A DNA stretch of 64,000 bases from Amycolatopsis benzoatilytica AK 16/65 (GTDB lineage: Bacteria; Actinomycetota; Actinomycetes; Mycobacteriales; Pseudonocardiaceae): assembly GCF_000383915.1 (NCBI RefSeq), contig NZ_KB912942.1, positions 4,337,795 through 4,401,794 of the forward strand. Direction: 5' to 3'. The notes under the pieces were generated by a model. The model did no database searches and was not told where the DNA came from. It saw nothing but the letters and a program-made list of their open reading frames with translations. Every line of letters begins with the position of its first letter. The first letter of the stretch is position 1. Positions 45,341 to 55,168 of this stretch are shown here, piece by piece. The position numbers were made by a program, and so were the translations under genes.

Positions 45341-48300
45341 ATGTCCGCGCAAGGAGTGGCGAAACTGTTTCCCGGGAATGGCGAACGATTGAACGACACT
45401 CGGCCTTCGGTGATCTCGCTCGCGGCCCGGCTGCCGCTCGCGGGGTTCGGCCTGGCCATGACCGCACCCACGCGGATGGCACGAAGTGCCGGCAAAGTCC
45501 TGGACGTAGCCGCTGAAGCAGCTTCTCTCGGCGCGGACGCGCTGACTGCCGGTGCAGGCGCCGGGCTCGGCGCCGCGGCGAGCGCCGCGCGTGTTCTGCG
45601 CAAGGCGGTTCGCAGCGGCGCGGAGGACCTCGGAGCCGGCTGGCGCAACGGCCGCGCGCTCCACCTCCGCCTTCGTCCGGCCGAGCCAGGCGACAAAAGC
45701 CGCTTCGATCAGCTCGTGCACAAGGTGATCCGGGAGGCGCTGGCTCATCCCGACGTGGTCGCCGCATACTGGGACGCCGGTTTGTCACGCATGGTCGTGA
45801 CGATGGCCGAGGGCGCGGCCGGCGACCGGATCGTGGCGGCAGTCTCGGCACGCGCGGAGCGACACGGGCTTTCCCTTGCGCCGCAAGACGACACGGCCAC
45901 CCATCCCGGCGACCTCCGCGCGGTAAAGACCCAGGCCGCCGCGCTCGCGATCAGCGGTGCCGGGCTGGCGACGGCAGTGCTCAGCGCACCTCTTCGACTG
46001 CGCCGCCCGCCGCAAGCGGTGCTGGCGGCGCTGACCGCGGTGCGGGAACACCCGCTCGCGCGGGACTTCCTGCGGGCGCACCTGGGCAGGTCGACCGCCG
46101 AGCTGGCGGTGGCGACCGCCAACGCCGCGCTGCACGGTTTCGGGAATTCGCCGGCCGACCTCGCCCTCGACGCGGTGCTGCGCACTGGACAGCTGGCGGA
46201 CGCGGTCGCACAGGTCGTCGCTTTCGAGCGGACCTGCGATCGCCTGTGCACTCCCGGCCGCGAGAGCCCGGCGGCACGGCCCGCACGCCGGCCCGCTCCG
46301 GGGGATCCGGTCACCGACTACGCCAAGACGGCTTTGACCGGCGGACTGCTCGGCGCCGCCGGCACCGCGCTGTTCAGCCGGGGTGCCGGGCAGGCCAGCT
46401 CGGCGGTGCTGGCGAGTTCCCCCAAACCCGCTCGGTATGCCTGGACCGCCTACGCCTCCGGGCTCGGCCTCTCCCTGGCGCGCGAACGGGTGCTGGTCCG
46501 CTCTCCGGACCGGCTCCGGCTCCTTCCCGCGGCGAATACCTTGGTGGTGCACGGAAACGCGCTCCGCGGCGAGCGACGCACGGTGGTCGAGGCGCATCCC
46601 TCCGACGACGAGTGGGAGGAAGGCAGGCTCTGGCAGGCCGCGGTCCGGTCGCTGGACGGCGCGGACAGTCCGGTCCGGCTGCGTCCGGTGCCCGACAACC
46701 CGGCCGGCACGACCGGTCTGATGATTGCCTCGGCCGGGGGCGCCGAGGTGGGAACGGTTCTCGTCGGCTATGCGCCGGACCCGCTGGCGGAGAGCGTGCT
46801 GGACGCGGCCGGGCGAGCCGGTCTGCGGATCGTGGTGGTCCAGGAGGACGTCCCCGGCGTCGATGCCGCCCTCGCCGACGAGGTCGCCACCGGGCAGGCG
46901 ATGGCCGATGTGGTGACCGCCTGCCAGGAGGACGGCAACGTCGTGGTGACCGTGGCCCGCGTCCCGGCGAGCTCGGACGAGGACGCGCGAGACGAAGTGC
47001 TGACCGGGCTGCTGCGCGGCGACCTCTCGGTGGCGGTGGCGAACGACTGCGACGCCGTGGTGTGGGCCGCGGACCTGTTGTCGGTCAACGGACTGGCGGG
47101 AGTGTGGCGGTTGGTGCACGCCGTCGGCGGCGCGCGCACCGCCGGAGACCGCGCGACGACTTGCGCGGAGGCCGCCGCCGCCCTGTCCGGCCTGGTGGTC
47201 GCCACCGGCGGGCAACGGCAGTGGCGACGCCTGCTTTCGCCGCTGGCGCGGTTGAGCCCGGTCAATCTCGCCACCGCGGTGGCACTGGCCGCCGGGTGGC
47301 AAGCGGTCGCCGCGATGGCGGCGGAACCGGTGCCGCCGCCGCGTCCGAGAGTCGCCTGGCACGCCCTGCCGCCAGACGAAGTGCGGCGTCAGCTGAGTGC
47401 GTCGCCGCAACGAGACCAAGCGCGCCGCAACGGCTTGCCCCAGCGCGCCCAGCGCCTGGCCTCGGCGGCCGGGCAGCTGCCCGGGAGTGCGCCGCTGAGG
47501 ACCGGGATGCGCCTGGCCGGCGCGATGCGAACAGAGCTGGGCGATCCGCTGACGCCCGTCCTCGCGGTCGGCGCCGCCGCGTCGGCGATTCTCGGCTCCG
47601 CGGTGGACGCGCTGCTGGTGCTGGCCGCGATGGGGATCAACGCCTTGGTCGGCGGGGTGCAGGGGCTTCGGGCCGAGCAGGCGCTGGCCGGTCTGACGGC
47701 GACGCAGGCTCCTCGCGCCCGCCGGGTACCGGAGCGGGACGAAGCACCGGAAGTGGTGGACGCCGCCGGGCTGGCCCCTGGCGACCTCGTGGACCTCCAG
47801 GTGGGCGACGTCGTGCCGGCTGATGCCCGGCTGCTGTGCCTGACCGGCCTCGAAGTCGACGAATCCGTGCTGACCGGCGAATCCCTGCCGGTGGCGAAAC
47901 GTGTCGCGGCGACGCCGGCGGCGGACCTCGCGGACCGACTCTGCATGGTTTTCGAAGGCACCACAGTGGTCGCCGGTTCGGCCCGCGCGATCGTCGCGGA
48001 CACCGGCGACCGCACCGAGGCGGGCCGCGCGGTCGCTTTGGCGTCCCGCACCGCGCCGGCGGCCGGCGTCCAGGCGCGGCTGCGGGAACTGACTCGCAAA
48101 GCGCTGCCGCTGACCCTGGCCGGCGGTGCCGCGGTCACCGGGTTGTCGTTACTGCGCGGGCGGACGGTGCGGGAGGCGATCAGCGGCGGCGTCGCGGTGG
48201 CGGTCGCCGCGGTACCGGAAGGACTGCCGTTGGTCGCCACGGTCGCGCAGACGGCCGCGGCCCGCCGGCTCAGCCGCCGCGGGGTGCTGGTCCGATCCGC

Positions 48301-49915
48301 CCGCACGCTGGAAGCGCTGGGCCGCATCGACACCGTGTGCTTCGACAAGACCGGCACGCTGACCCGGAACGAACTGCGGGTGATCGAGGTCGCGACGGCG
48401 AACGGCGAAACCCATCCGGTCCGGCGAGCGAACCGGTCCGCCGCCGCGGCCGAGACGTTGCGGGCCGGTGCCCGGGCCTGCCCGGCCGAAGAAGACAACG
48501 GCCGGACCGGGCACGCGCACGCGACCGACGCCGCGGTGCTCGCCGCGGCCCCGCCCGACCCGGAGTGGCGGCAAGTCGCCAGCCTCCCGTTCGAAGCCAG
48601 CCGCGGCTATGCGGCCGCGGCCGGTCTCGACGGCGAAACCGGGCTGCTGGAAGTCAAGGGAGCACTGGAAGTCGTGCTCCCGTGCTGCCCGAAGCTCCCC
48701 GCCGGAATTCCCGCACTGGCCGAATCGCTGACCGGCACCGGCCTGCGGGTGCTCGCCGTCGCCCGCCGCCGCGTGTCTCCGGAACGGCTGCCGGAAGCCG
48801 CCGACGAGCCGCTCGGCGACCTCGAATTCGTCGGCCTGCTCGCGCTGGCGGACAGCCCGCGCCCGCACGCCTCGGAGATGGTGTCCGGGCTGCGCGAGGC
48901 CGGCGTGACGCCGGTCGTGCTGACCGGCGACCATCCGCGCACCGCGCTGGCGATCGCGACCGAACTGGGCTGGCCGGACGACACCACCGTGGTCACCGGA
49001 CAGGAACTGGCCGCGCTGGACCGGGCCGGCCGCGCGAATCTCCTGCGCGGGGCCGGGATCGTGGCGCGGGTGGCCCCGGAGCAGAAGCTGCAGGTGGTCG
49101 AAGCCCTGCGCGCCGCGGGCCGAGTCGTAGCGATGGTCGGCGACGGCGCGAACGACGCCGCCGCGATCCGGGCCGCCGACGCGGGCATCGCGCTGGCCGC
49201 CCGCGGCTCGGCCGCCGCGCGCAACGCCGCGGACATCGTGCTGACCGACGGCGATCTGCGCGTGCTGGTCGACGCCGTCGACGAAGGGCGAGCGCTCTGG
49301 CGCAGCGTCGCCGACGCGATCAGCATCCTGATCGGCGGCAACGCCGGCGAGGTCGGCTTCACCGTGCTGGGCACGCTGCTGTCCGGGACTTCTCCGCTGT
49401 CCACCCGGCAACTGCTGCTCGTCAACCTGCTCACCGACATGTTCCCGGCAATGGCGATCGCGGTGACTCCCAGCGCCGAGGAGGGAAACGCCGCCGGCAC
49501 TGGTTCCCTCGGCAGCGCGCTGACCCGGCAGATCCGCAACCGGGGCATCGTCACCGGGCTGGGAGCGACCACTTCCTGGCTCGCCGGCGCTCTGACCCCG
49601 GGCTCCGCGCGGCGCACGAGCACGATGTCGCTGTGCGGGCTGGTCGGCGCCCAGCTGGTGCAGACGCTCGTCGGGCGCTCGCACAGCCCGCTGGTGCTCG
49701 CGACCGGCCTCGGCTCGGCGGCGGCGTTGTTCGCGGTCGTGCAAACCCCAGGGGTCAGCCACTTCTTCGGGTGCACGCCGCTGGGCCCGGTGGCGTGGGC
49801 GGGAGTCGGCGGCGCGATCGCGGTGGCCGCGGTGACGCCGCCGCTGCTGCCCGCGCTGGAGCGCGTCGCGGGCCGGTTCACGGATCGGCTGCCGGCCGTG
49901 CGCCTGACCCGGTGA
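45341..49915 (+). CDS. large cation-transporting P-type ATPase (CtpI-like)
   Basis: 1524 residues, much longer than typical P-type ATPases (~800-900). The first ~620 residues are an Ala-rich extension with some conserved segments (LRLRPAEPGDKSRFDQLVHKVIREAL resembles a metal-binding-like domain) and are characteristic of the mycobacterial CtpI group. Then come the actuator TGES (VLTGESLPVAKR), the phosphorylation motif DKTGT, the P-domain TGD and GDGANDAAAI, and C-terminal membrane helices. The transmembrane PEGLP motif (AVPEGLPLVATVAQT) fits P2-type (Ca/Mg-like) pumps. The ion is unknown. Upstream small proteins A and B may be partners. The start at 45341 has no strong RBS, so the true start is uncertain by a few codons. 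Confidence 0.88.
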   Translation: MSAQGVAKLFPGNGERLNDTRPSVISLAARLPLAGFGLAMTAPTRMARSAGKVLDVAAEAASLGADALTAGAGAGLGAAASAARVLRKAVRSGAEDLGAGWRNGRALHLRLRPAEPGDKSRFDQLVHKVIREALAHPDVVAAYWDAGLSRMVVTMAEGAAGDRIVAAVSARAERHGLSLAPQDDTATHPGDLRAVKTQAAALAISGAGLATAVLSAPLRLRRPPQAVLAALTAVREHPLARDFLRAHLGRSTAELAVATANAALHGFGNSPADLALDAVLRTGQLADAVAQVVAFERTCDRLCTPGRESPAARPARRPAPGDPVTDYAKTALTGGLLGAAGTALFSRGAGQASSAVLASSPKPARYAWTAYASGLGLSLARERVLVRSPDRLRLLPAANTLVVHGNALRGERRTVVEAHPSDDEWEEGRLWQAAVRSLDGADSPVRLRPVPDNPAGTTGLMIASAGGAEVGTVLVGYAPDPLAESVLDAAGRAGLRIVVVQEDVPGVDAALADEVATGQAMADVVTACQEDGNVVVTVARVPASSDEDARDEVLTGLLRGDLSVAVANDCDAVVWAADLLSVNGLAGVWRLVHAVGGARTAGDRATTCAEAAAALSGLVVATGGQRQWRRLLSPLARLSPVNLATAVALAAGWQAVAAMAAEPVPPPRPRVAWHALPPDEVRRQLSASPQRDQARRNGLPQRAQRLASAAGQLPGSAPLRTGMRLAGAMRTELGDPLTPVLAVGAAASAILGSAVDALLVLAAMGINALVGGVQGLRAEQALAGLTATQAPRARRVPERDEAPEVVDAAGLAPGDLVDLQVGDVVPADARLLCLTGLEVDESVLTGESLPVAKRVAATPAADLADRLCMVFEGTTVVAGSARAIVADTGDRTEAGRAVALASRTAPAAGVQARLRELTRKALPLTLAGGAAVTGLSLLRGRTVREAISGGVAVAVAAVPEGLPLVATVAQTAAARRLSRRGVLVRSARTLEALGRIDTVCFDKTGTLTRNELRVIEVATANGETHPVRRANRSAAAAETLRAGARACPAEEDNGRTGHAHATDAAVLAAAPPDPEWRQVASLPFEASRGYAAAAGLDGETGLLEVKGALEVVLPCCPKLPAGIPALAESLTGTGLRVLAVARRRVSPERLPEAADEPLGDLEFVGLLALADSPRPHASEMVSGLREAGVTPVVLTGDHPRTALAIATELGWPDDTTVVTGQELAALDRAGRANLLRGAGIVARVAPEQKLQVVEALRAAGRVVAMVGDGANDAAAIRAADAGIALAARGSAAARNAADIVLTDGDLRVLVDAVDEGRALWRSVADAISILIGGNAGEVGFTVLGTLLSGTSPLSTRQLLLVNLLTDMFPAMAIAVTPSAEEGNAAGTGSLGSALTRQIRNRGIVTGLGATTSWLAGALTPGSARRTSTMSLCGLVGAQLVQTLVGRSHSPLVLATGLGSAAALFAVVQTPGVSHFFGCTPLGPVAWAGVGGAIAVAAVTPPLLPALERVAGRFTDRLPAVRLTR

Positions 49916-49926
49916 GGCCGGGTCAG
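49904..49926. terminator. bidirectional hairpin spanning two convergent stop codons
   Basis: CTGACCCGG and CCGGGTCAG form a 9-bp stem with a 5-base loop. The stop codons of the ATPase and of the convergent reductase both lie in it. No T-run. Confidence 0.5.
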
Positions 49927-50528
49927 CTGGCGCGGCGGTACCGGATGTGCGTGGCCAGCGGCGAAGGCAACACCTCGACCGGTTCGAAGCCGAACGTGTC
50001 GAGCCCGTCGAATATCCGCTCGCCGGAGCCGAGCAGGACCGGCGCGATGTCGAGCGTCAGCTCGTCGATCACCCCGGCGGCCAGTGCCTGCCGGACGGTC
50101 GAGGCGCCGCCGGCGATGTCCACGCCCTTGTCTCCGGCGACCTCGCACGCCGCCGAGTAGGCCGCGTCGAAGCCCTCGGTGACGAAGTGGAATGTCGTGC
50201 CGCCTTCCATCTCGATCGGGGCGTGCCGGTGATGGGTCAGCACGAACACCGGCGCGTGATACGGCGGTTCGGCGCCCCACCAGCCCGACCAGTCCTCGTC
50301 CCATTCTCCGCGGATCGGCCCGAACATGTTCCGTCCCATCACATACGCGCCGCGCGGCCGCATCAGCCAGCCGATCGCGGCCGTGTCCTCCTCGGTCGCC
50401 CGGGGATCGCCCAGATGCCAGGCGTGCAGCTCCAGTCCCCGCTTTCCGAGCGGGTTCTCCCGGCTTTGCTCCGGCCCGGCGACGAAGCCGTCCAGCGAGA
50501 CCGACATGTGGCAGGTGGTGTCCGGCAT
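49923..50528 (-). CDS. dihydrofolate reductase family protein (RibD C-terminal-like)
   Basis: 201 residues. It has the RibD_C/DHFR-like pattern: MSVSLDGFVAG at the N-terminus, YVMGRNMFGP in the NADPH region, and DIAGGASTVRQALAAGVIDEL in the C-terminal part. Such stand-alone members are reductases of unknown substrate. ATG 50528 follows GGGAGG. Confidence 0.9.
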   Translation of the reverse strand: MPDTTCHMSVSLDGFVAGPEQSRENPLGKRGLELHAWHLGDPRATEEDTAAIGWLMRPRGAYVMGRNMFGPIRGEWDEDWSGWWGAEPPYHAPVFVLTHHRHAPIEMEGGTTFHFVTEGFDAAYSAACEVAGDKGVDIAGGASTVRQALAAGVIDELTLDIAPVLLGSGERIFDGLDTFGFEPVEVLPSPLATHIRYRRAS

Positions 50529-50996
50529 CGCGAACCTCCCAAGTGATTGCGAATTGCAAGCAGTAAGCCGGACGTTAGCAGCCCGAGGGCACTGGCACCA
50601 GCCCTGTCGCCGCCCTTCGCGCGGCTCTCTCGCGCCCTCGCGCACCTACCGAGCGCCCGCTCGCGCGCGCCCGGCCCGGAGGTCCGTGAAGGGCCCCTTG
50701 AGGGACTTAGATTCCGGCAAGGGGCCCTTCACAGACAGCGCTACCCCTCCGCGCGAAGGATCATCGCTCGTCCTCACTGGGGGCAGGTGGACGGCGAGGA
50801 AGCCGGCTTGATCCGCGGCCGCCTTCTCTACTACCGGCGGGTGGCAGACCGGGAAGTGATCCGCATCGTAGTGGTTGAGCACCGCGTTCGGCGCGTCCTG
50901 CGCGGCCCGCTCGGCGATCGCCGGACCGAGCTGGCGGGGTCGCTCGGCACCGGGTGATTCGTTCGCGGCATCCGCCGGGCGGAGGAGCGGCTTGTG
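50529..50996. other. intergenic region holding a 55-bp repeat
   Basis: No gene is supported between the reductase and the AfsR-like regulator. The main feature is the palindromic repeat at 50682-50736. Confidence 0.4.
50682..50736. repeat. 55-bp palindromic intergenic repeat, copy 4
   Basis: Begins GTCCGTGAAGGGCCCCTT and ends CCCTTCACAGAC. There are mismatches in the inner arms (GAGGGACTTAG against ATTCCGGC) and one in the outer end. Confidence 0.85.
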
Positions 50997-51002
50997 CATA
51001 AT
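50997..51002 (+). promoter_or_regulatory. candidate -10 element (CATAAT) of the AfsR-like regulator
   Basis: CATAAT lies 7 bases before ATG 51010. This position would start transcription at or next to the ATG, giving a leaderless mRNA. The gene has no RBS, which supports the reading. The -35 region is GC-rich and unremarkable. Confidence 0.4.
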
Positions 51003-51009
51003 TCCGATC

Positions 51010-53403
51010 ATGACGCCCGTGGGTGACGACGCCGCTACCTTCAAGACGCTCCTGCTGAGCTACCGCCTGCGCGCGGACCTCACTCAGGAAGAGCTGTCCG
51101 AGGGCTCCGGCGTAAGCGTCCGGGCGATCAGCGACATGGAGCGAGGGGTCGCGAAGAGCCCGCAGCGGCGCACCGTCGAGGCGTTGGCCCGGCCGCTCCG
51201 GCTCAGCCCGGACGAGCTGGCGCAGTTGCAGCAAGCCGGCAAGGCGGGCCGTGCCCGGCCGCTGGCCGAGCTGCCCTGTCCCGCGGTGCTGCCGTCCGAC
51301 CTGGACGACCTCACCGGACACGAAACCGACCTCGAGATCCTCCGCGAGCTCGCCGCCCGCAGCCGCCGGTCGGCCGGGGTCGCGGTGCTCAGCGGACCTC
51401 CCGGCACCGGCAAAACCAGCCTCGCCGTGCGGACCGCGCACGACCTCGCCGGGCAGTTCCCGGACGGGCAGGTGTTCCTCAAGCTGCGCGGGATGTCCGC
51501 CGAACCTGCGGGGCCCGCCGATCTCCTGCACCTGGTGCTGCGTTCGGTCGGAGTGGACGCGGTGCGGATCCCGCCCGGCCTCGACGACCGGGTCAACCTG
51601 TGCCGCTCGATCCTGCACGACCGGGCGGTGCTGTTCGTGCTGGACGACGCCGCCGACGAGGCCCAGGTCCGGCCGCTGCTGGTCGGCGGGCCGCGGTGCC
51701 TGACGCTCGTCACCAGCAGGCAGATGCTGGTCGGGCTCGAAGGCCCGCAGCGGCTGAACCTGACCGAGCTGACGCCGGACGACGCGGTCGCACTGCTCAC
51801 CGCGATCGTCGGTCCGGGCCGGGTGGCCCGCGAACCGGCGGCGGCCGCCGAAGTAGCTGAACTGTGCGGACGGCTGCCGCTGGCCATCCGCATCGCGGGC
51901 AACCGGCTCGCCAGCCGGCCGGCCTGGCCGCTGTCCCGGCTGGTCGAGCAGCTGCGCGACCAGGGACGGCGGCTGACCACGCTCACCGCGGGCGACCTCA
52001 GCGTGCGGAGCGTCTTCGACCTGTCCTACCGCCAGCTCACCCCCAGCGCCGCCCGCGTGTTCCGGCTGCTCGCGCTCAACCCGTCCGCCGACTTCTCCCC
52101 CGGGGCCGCGTCGGCCCTGACCGAAGCTGCCGACGAGGACGAAGCCGCCCTGTTCCTGGAAGAACTAGCCGACGCGAGCCTGTTGCAGAGCACCGCGCTG
52201 GACGGCCGCTACCAGTTCCACGACCTGCTGCGGGTGTTCGCGACCGAGCGCCTCGCGCAGGAGGAAAGCCGCGCCGACGTCGACGCGGCGCGCGCCCGGC
52301 TCGAAGACTGGCTGGGGGAAACCGCGACCGCGGCGGGGAACTACTTCCAGCCGTCGGTCGATCTCACCACTGCCCCGGTGCCGACCCGGTCCTTCGCCGA
52401 CCATGTCGGCGCGGGCCGCTGGCTCGCCGCCGAGCAGCAGGGCTGGTCCGCCGCCGCGCGCCGGGCGGCCGGGCGCGGGAGGCACCAGCAGGTACTCGAC
52501 CTGGCCGAGTCGATGCACTGGTACTCGGAGCTCGGCGGCACCGCGGACCTGTGGGAGGAACTGTTCACGCTGGCGCGGGACTCGGCGCTGGCGATCGGCA
52601 GCAAACGCGACGAGGCGGTGCACGCCAACTACCTGGCTTGGGTGCAGACGACGCTGAAAGGGCAGAACGAAGCCGCGATCCGGACAGCCGGCCAGGCACT
52701 GGCGGCGGCGGTCGCCGCGGGTGATGCGCGCGAACAGGGCTGGGCCCGGCTCTACACCCTCACCGTCGCGGTGCGCACCGGCGCCCTGCCGGTCTCCGGC
52801 GAACTCTTCGACGAGGTCATCCGGCTGTTCGACGAAGCCGGCTACCAGTACGGGTCGATCGTCGCGCGCTCGGTGCGGGCCACCTACTGGCACACGAACG
52901 GCCGATTCGCCGACGCTGCCGCCGAACTGGAGGAGTGTCTCGCATTCTTCCGCCAGCCGGTCGCCGGGACGCGCACCCCGACCGACGACATCAGCGTCGC
53001 GTACCTGCTGATGCGGTCCACCCGGACGCTCGCCTCGCTCGGTTCGGTCGAGCTCGCGCTGTCCCGGTGCGAAGAAGCGCTGCGGGTCTTCCAGGACTAC
53101 GGCGCGACGATGGGCCAAGCCCGCGCGCTGGCGACCGCCGGCGAGCTCGTCACCCGGCTCGGCGACCCGGCGAAAGCCCACGAGCGGTTCGCCGAAGCTC
53201 TCGAACTGTACGAGCGAACCGGCATGGGACGCGCCCAGGTGGAGGTTCTGACCGCGATGGCCGACCTGTCCGATCAGCTCGGCGCGCACAGCGTCGCGCA
53301 GGAAGAGCGGCAGCGCGCCCTTTCCCGTTCCGAACAGGCCGGGGCGGCCCCCGGGGATGCGTTGCCTCCGAAGAAAACGGCCAACCGCGTCACCGCGTCC
53401 TGA
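51010..53403 (+). CDS. XRE/NB-ARC/TPR transcriptional regulator (AfsR-like)
   Basis: 797 residues. Residues ~12-65 are an XRE-type HTH (RADLTQEELSEGSGVSVRAI). The NB-ARC ATPase follows, with the P-loop SGPPGTGKTS near residue 135, Walker B VLFVLDDA and the sensor SRQ. A winged-helix-like segment sits near 330-400, and helical TPR-type repeats run from about 500 to the end. This STAND layout acts as a signal-gated switch, usually of secondary metabolite or secreted peptide genes. It is convergent with the ABC transporter genes (14-base overlap), so it may control the NHLP locus. An in-frame extension upstream would begin in intergenic sequence and is rejected. Confidence 0.85.
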   Translation: MTPVGDDAATFKTLLLSYRLRADLTQEELSEGSGVSVRAISDMERGVAKSPQRRTVEALARPLRLSPDELAQLQQAGKAGRARPLAELPCPAVLPSDLDDLTGHETDLEILRELAARSRRSAGVAVLSGPPGTGKTSLAVRTAHDLAGQFPDGQVFLKLRGMSAEPAGPADLLHLVLRSVGVDAVRIPPGLDDRVNLCRSILHDRAVLFVLDDAADEAQVRPLLVGGPRCLTLVTSRQMLVGLEGPQRLNLTELTPDDAVALLTAIVGPGRVAREPAAAAEVAELCGRLPLAIRIAGNRLASRPAWPLSRLVEQLRDQGRRLTTLTAGDLSVRSVFDLSYRQLTPSAARVFRLLALNPSADFSPGAASALTEAADEDEAALFLEELADASLLQSTALDGRYQFHDLLRVFATERLAQEESRADVDAARARLEDWLGETATAAGNYFQPSVDLTTAPVPTRSFADHVGAGRWLAAEQQGWSAAARRAAGRGRHQQVLDLAESMHWYSELGGTADLWEELFTLARDSALAIGSKRDEAVHANYLAWVQTTLKGQNEAAIRTAGQALAAAVAAGDAREQGWARLYTLTVAVRTGALPVSGELFDEVIRLFDEAGYQYGSIVARSVRATYWHTNGRFADAAAELEECLAFFRQPVAGTRTPTDDISVAYLLMRSTRTLASLGSVELALSRCEEALRVFQDYGATMGQARALATAGELVTRLGDPAKAHERFAEALELYERTGMGRAQVEVLTAMADLSDQLGAHSVAQEERQRALSRSEQAGAAPGDALPPKKTANRVTAS

Positions 53404-55168
53404 CCGCGGGTTCGAGCAGCTGCCGTTGGGCGAGCCGGCGAAACAGCCCGCCTTCCTCGGCGAGCAATTCGTCGAACGAGCCGCATTGGGCGACGCGGCC
53501 GTGGTCCATCACCACGATCTGATCGGCATCGCGCACAGTGGACAGTCGGTGCGCGATCACCACCCGGGTCACCGCCAAGGCACGCGTGCTGTCGGTGACG
53601 ACTGCCTGCGCACGGTTGTCCAAGGCACTGGTGGCCTCATCGAAGAACAGCACTCGCGGTTTCGCCGCCAGCGCCCGGGCGATCAGGACTCGCTGACGCT
53701 GTCCCACCGACAACGTTCCGCCGCCGTACGGGACGAGACTGTTCATGCCCATCGGCATCCGGCGGATGTCTTCCTCGATGCCGGCCAGCCGCGCCGCTTC
53801 CCACACCTGCTCCAACGGCAACGGCTGCGCACCGCAGATGTTGCTGCGGACGGTGCCGTCGAACAGCTGCCCGTCCTGCAGCACGACACCGCATTGGCGC
53901 CGCACGGCTTGCCGGTCGAGCCGGGCCAGGTCTAGCCCGTCGTAACGCACCGAACCGGCCTGTGGCTGCTCGAAGCCCAGCAGCAAGCGAAGCAGCGTCG
54001 ACTTCCCGGACCCGCTCGGGCCGACGATCGCGACGAACCGGCCGGCCGCGATGCGCAGCGATACTCCTTTCACCGCAACCGATTCCGTGCCGGGATAGCC
54101 GAACGTCACGCCCCGAAGCTCCAGGTCGCCCCGCAGCGCGGGCGGCTGGATCCGGCCTTCGTCGGATTCCGTCGGCTCGGCCAGGATCTCGCTGATCCCG
54201 TCGAGGCGCGGCAGCACCGCGACGAACTCGACCGCGGCGGACAGCAACGTCGTCATCGACTGGGCCAGCATCGCGAACGCCGCGTTGAGAGTGAAGAAGT
54301 CCGTTGCCGGGACGCGCACCGCCAGCAGCAGGACAAACGGTCCGGCGATCGGCAACGCGACCGACAACGCGGTCAGGACGGCCTGCATCCGCCCGACGTG
54401 CAGCCGCTCGACGCGTGCCGCGACGGTCGCGCGGGACCATCGGTCGAACGCCCGCTGTTCGGCGGCGGCCAGTTTGATCTTCGCGATGCCGTGGATCGTT
54501 TCGTGCGTCACGGCCGCTGCCCGGTGTTCGGCGGGCAGTGCGGCGCGCAGCCGGCGAGCGACCAGGAAGCCCAATCCGATCCCGGCCGAGCTCGTGCCGA
54601 GGACCAGCGCGACCGCGAGCCAGATCAGCGGAGAACCCAGGACGAGGAGGAAGCCGATCCCCGCCACGACGGTCAGCACCGCAAGCATTGTCGCCGTGAT
54701 CAGGCCGTCGATCGCTTGCCTGGCGAAGGAAATCCCGATCAGCTTGTTCGCAAGAGCGCCGCTGTTCTCCCGCGCGAAGAAGGTCGCGGGCAACCGCAGG
54801 AGCCGGTCCCACAGCGCCAGCTGGACGCCGGTCTCGAGCCGGTCCTCGAAGCGGAGAGTACGCAAGTTCGCCACGACGGTCAGCAGCGCGGCGGCCAGCG
54901 CGCTCACCAGATACAGCGCGCTGGTCCAGGAAAGACCGTCCAGCTCGCCGTCGGCCAACTGGCTCAGCACGTGTCCGATGAGGACTGGAGTGGCCAGGCT
55001 GACTACCGCGACCGCGGTCGCCGAGGCCAGCATCGCGCACAGTTCTCCGCCGGTACCCGCCAAACCGGACCGGAACAGCTGCCGAAGCCCGGATTCGGCG
55101 GGCAACGGAAGCCGCTGACCGGGCGCGGCACCGTCGAGCCGCCGGCCGAGTCGCATTCGGACAGTCAT
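53390..55168 (-). CDS. NHLP-type peptide export ABC transporter, permease/ATPase without protease
   Basis: 592 residues. The N-terminal half has about six membrane helices (GTGGELCAMLASATAVAVVSL and following). The C-terminal ATPase has Walker A GPSGSGKST, the ABC signature LSVGQ and Walker B VLFFDEA, then an H-loop AHRLST. It lacks the C39 peptidase. In NHLP loci this second transporter pairs with the protease-containing one. ATG 55168 overlaps the previous stop (ATGA). It probably forms a heterodimer with the following protein. Confidence 0.88.
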   Translation of the reverse strand: MTVRMRLGRRLDGAAPGQRLPLPAESGLRQLFRSGLAGTGGELCAMLASATAVAVVSLATPVLIGHVLSQLADGELDGLSWTSALYLVSALAAALLTVVANLRTLRFEDRLETGVQLALWDRLLRLPATFFARENSGALANKLIGISFARQAIDGLITATMLAVLTVVAGIGFLLVLGSPLIWLAVALVLGTSSAGIGLGFLVARRLRAALPAEHRAAAVTHETIHGIAKIKLAAAEQRAFDRWSRATVAARVERLHVGRMQAVLTALSVALPIAGPFVLLLAVRVPATDFFTLNAAFAMLAQSMTTLLSAAVEFVAVLPRLDGISEILAEPTESDEGRIQPPALRGDLELRGVTFGYPGTESVAVKGVSLRIAAGRFVAIVGPSGSGKSTLLRLLLGFEQPQAGSVRYDGLDLARLDRQAVRRQCGVVLQDGQLFDGTVRSNICGAQPLPLEQVWEAARLAGIEEDIRRMPMGMNSLVPYGGGTLSVGQRQRVLIARALAAKPRVLFFDEATSALDNRAQAVVTDSTRALAVTRVVIAHRLSTVRDADQIVVMDHGRVAQCGSFDELLAEEGGLFRRLAQRQLLEPAVRTR

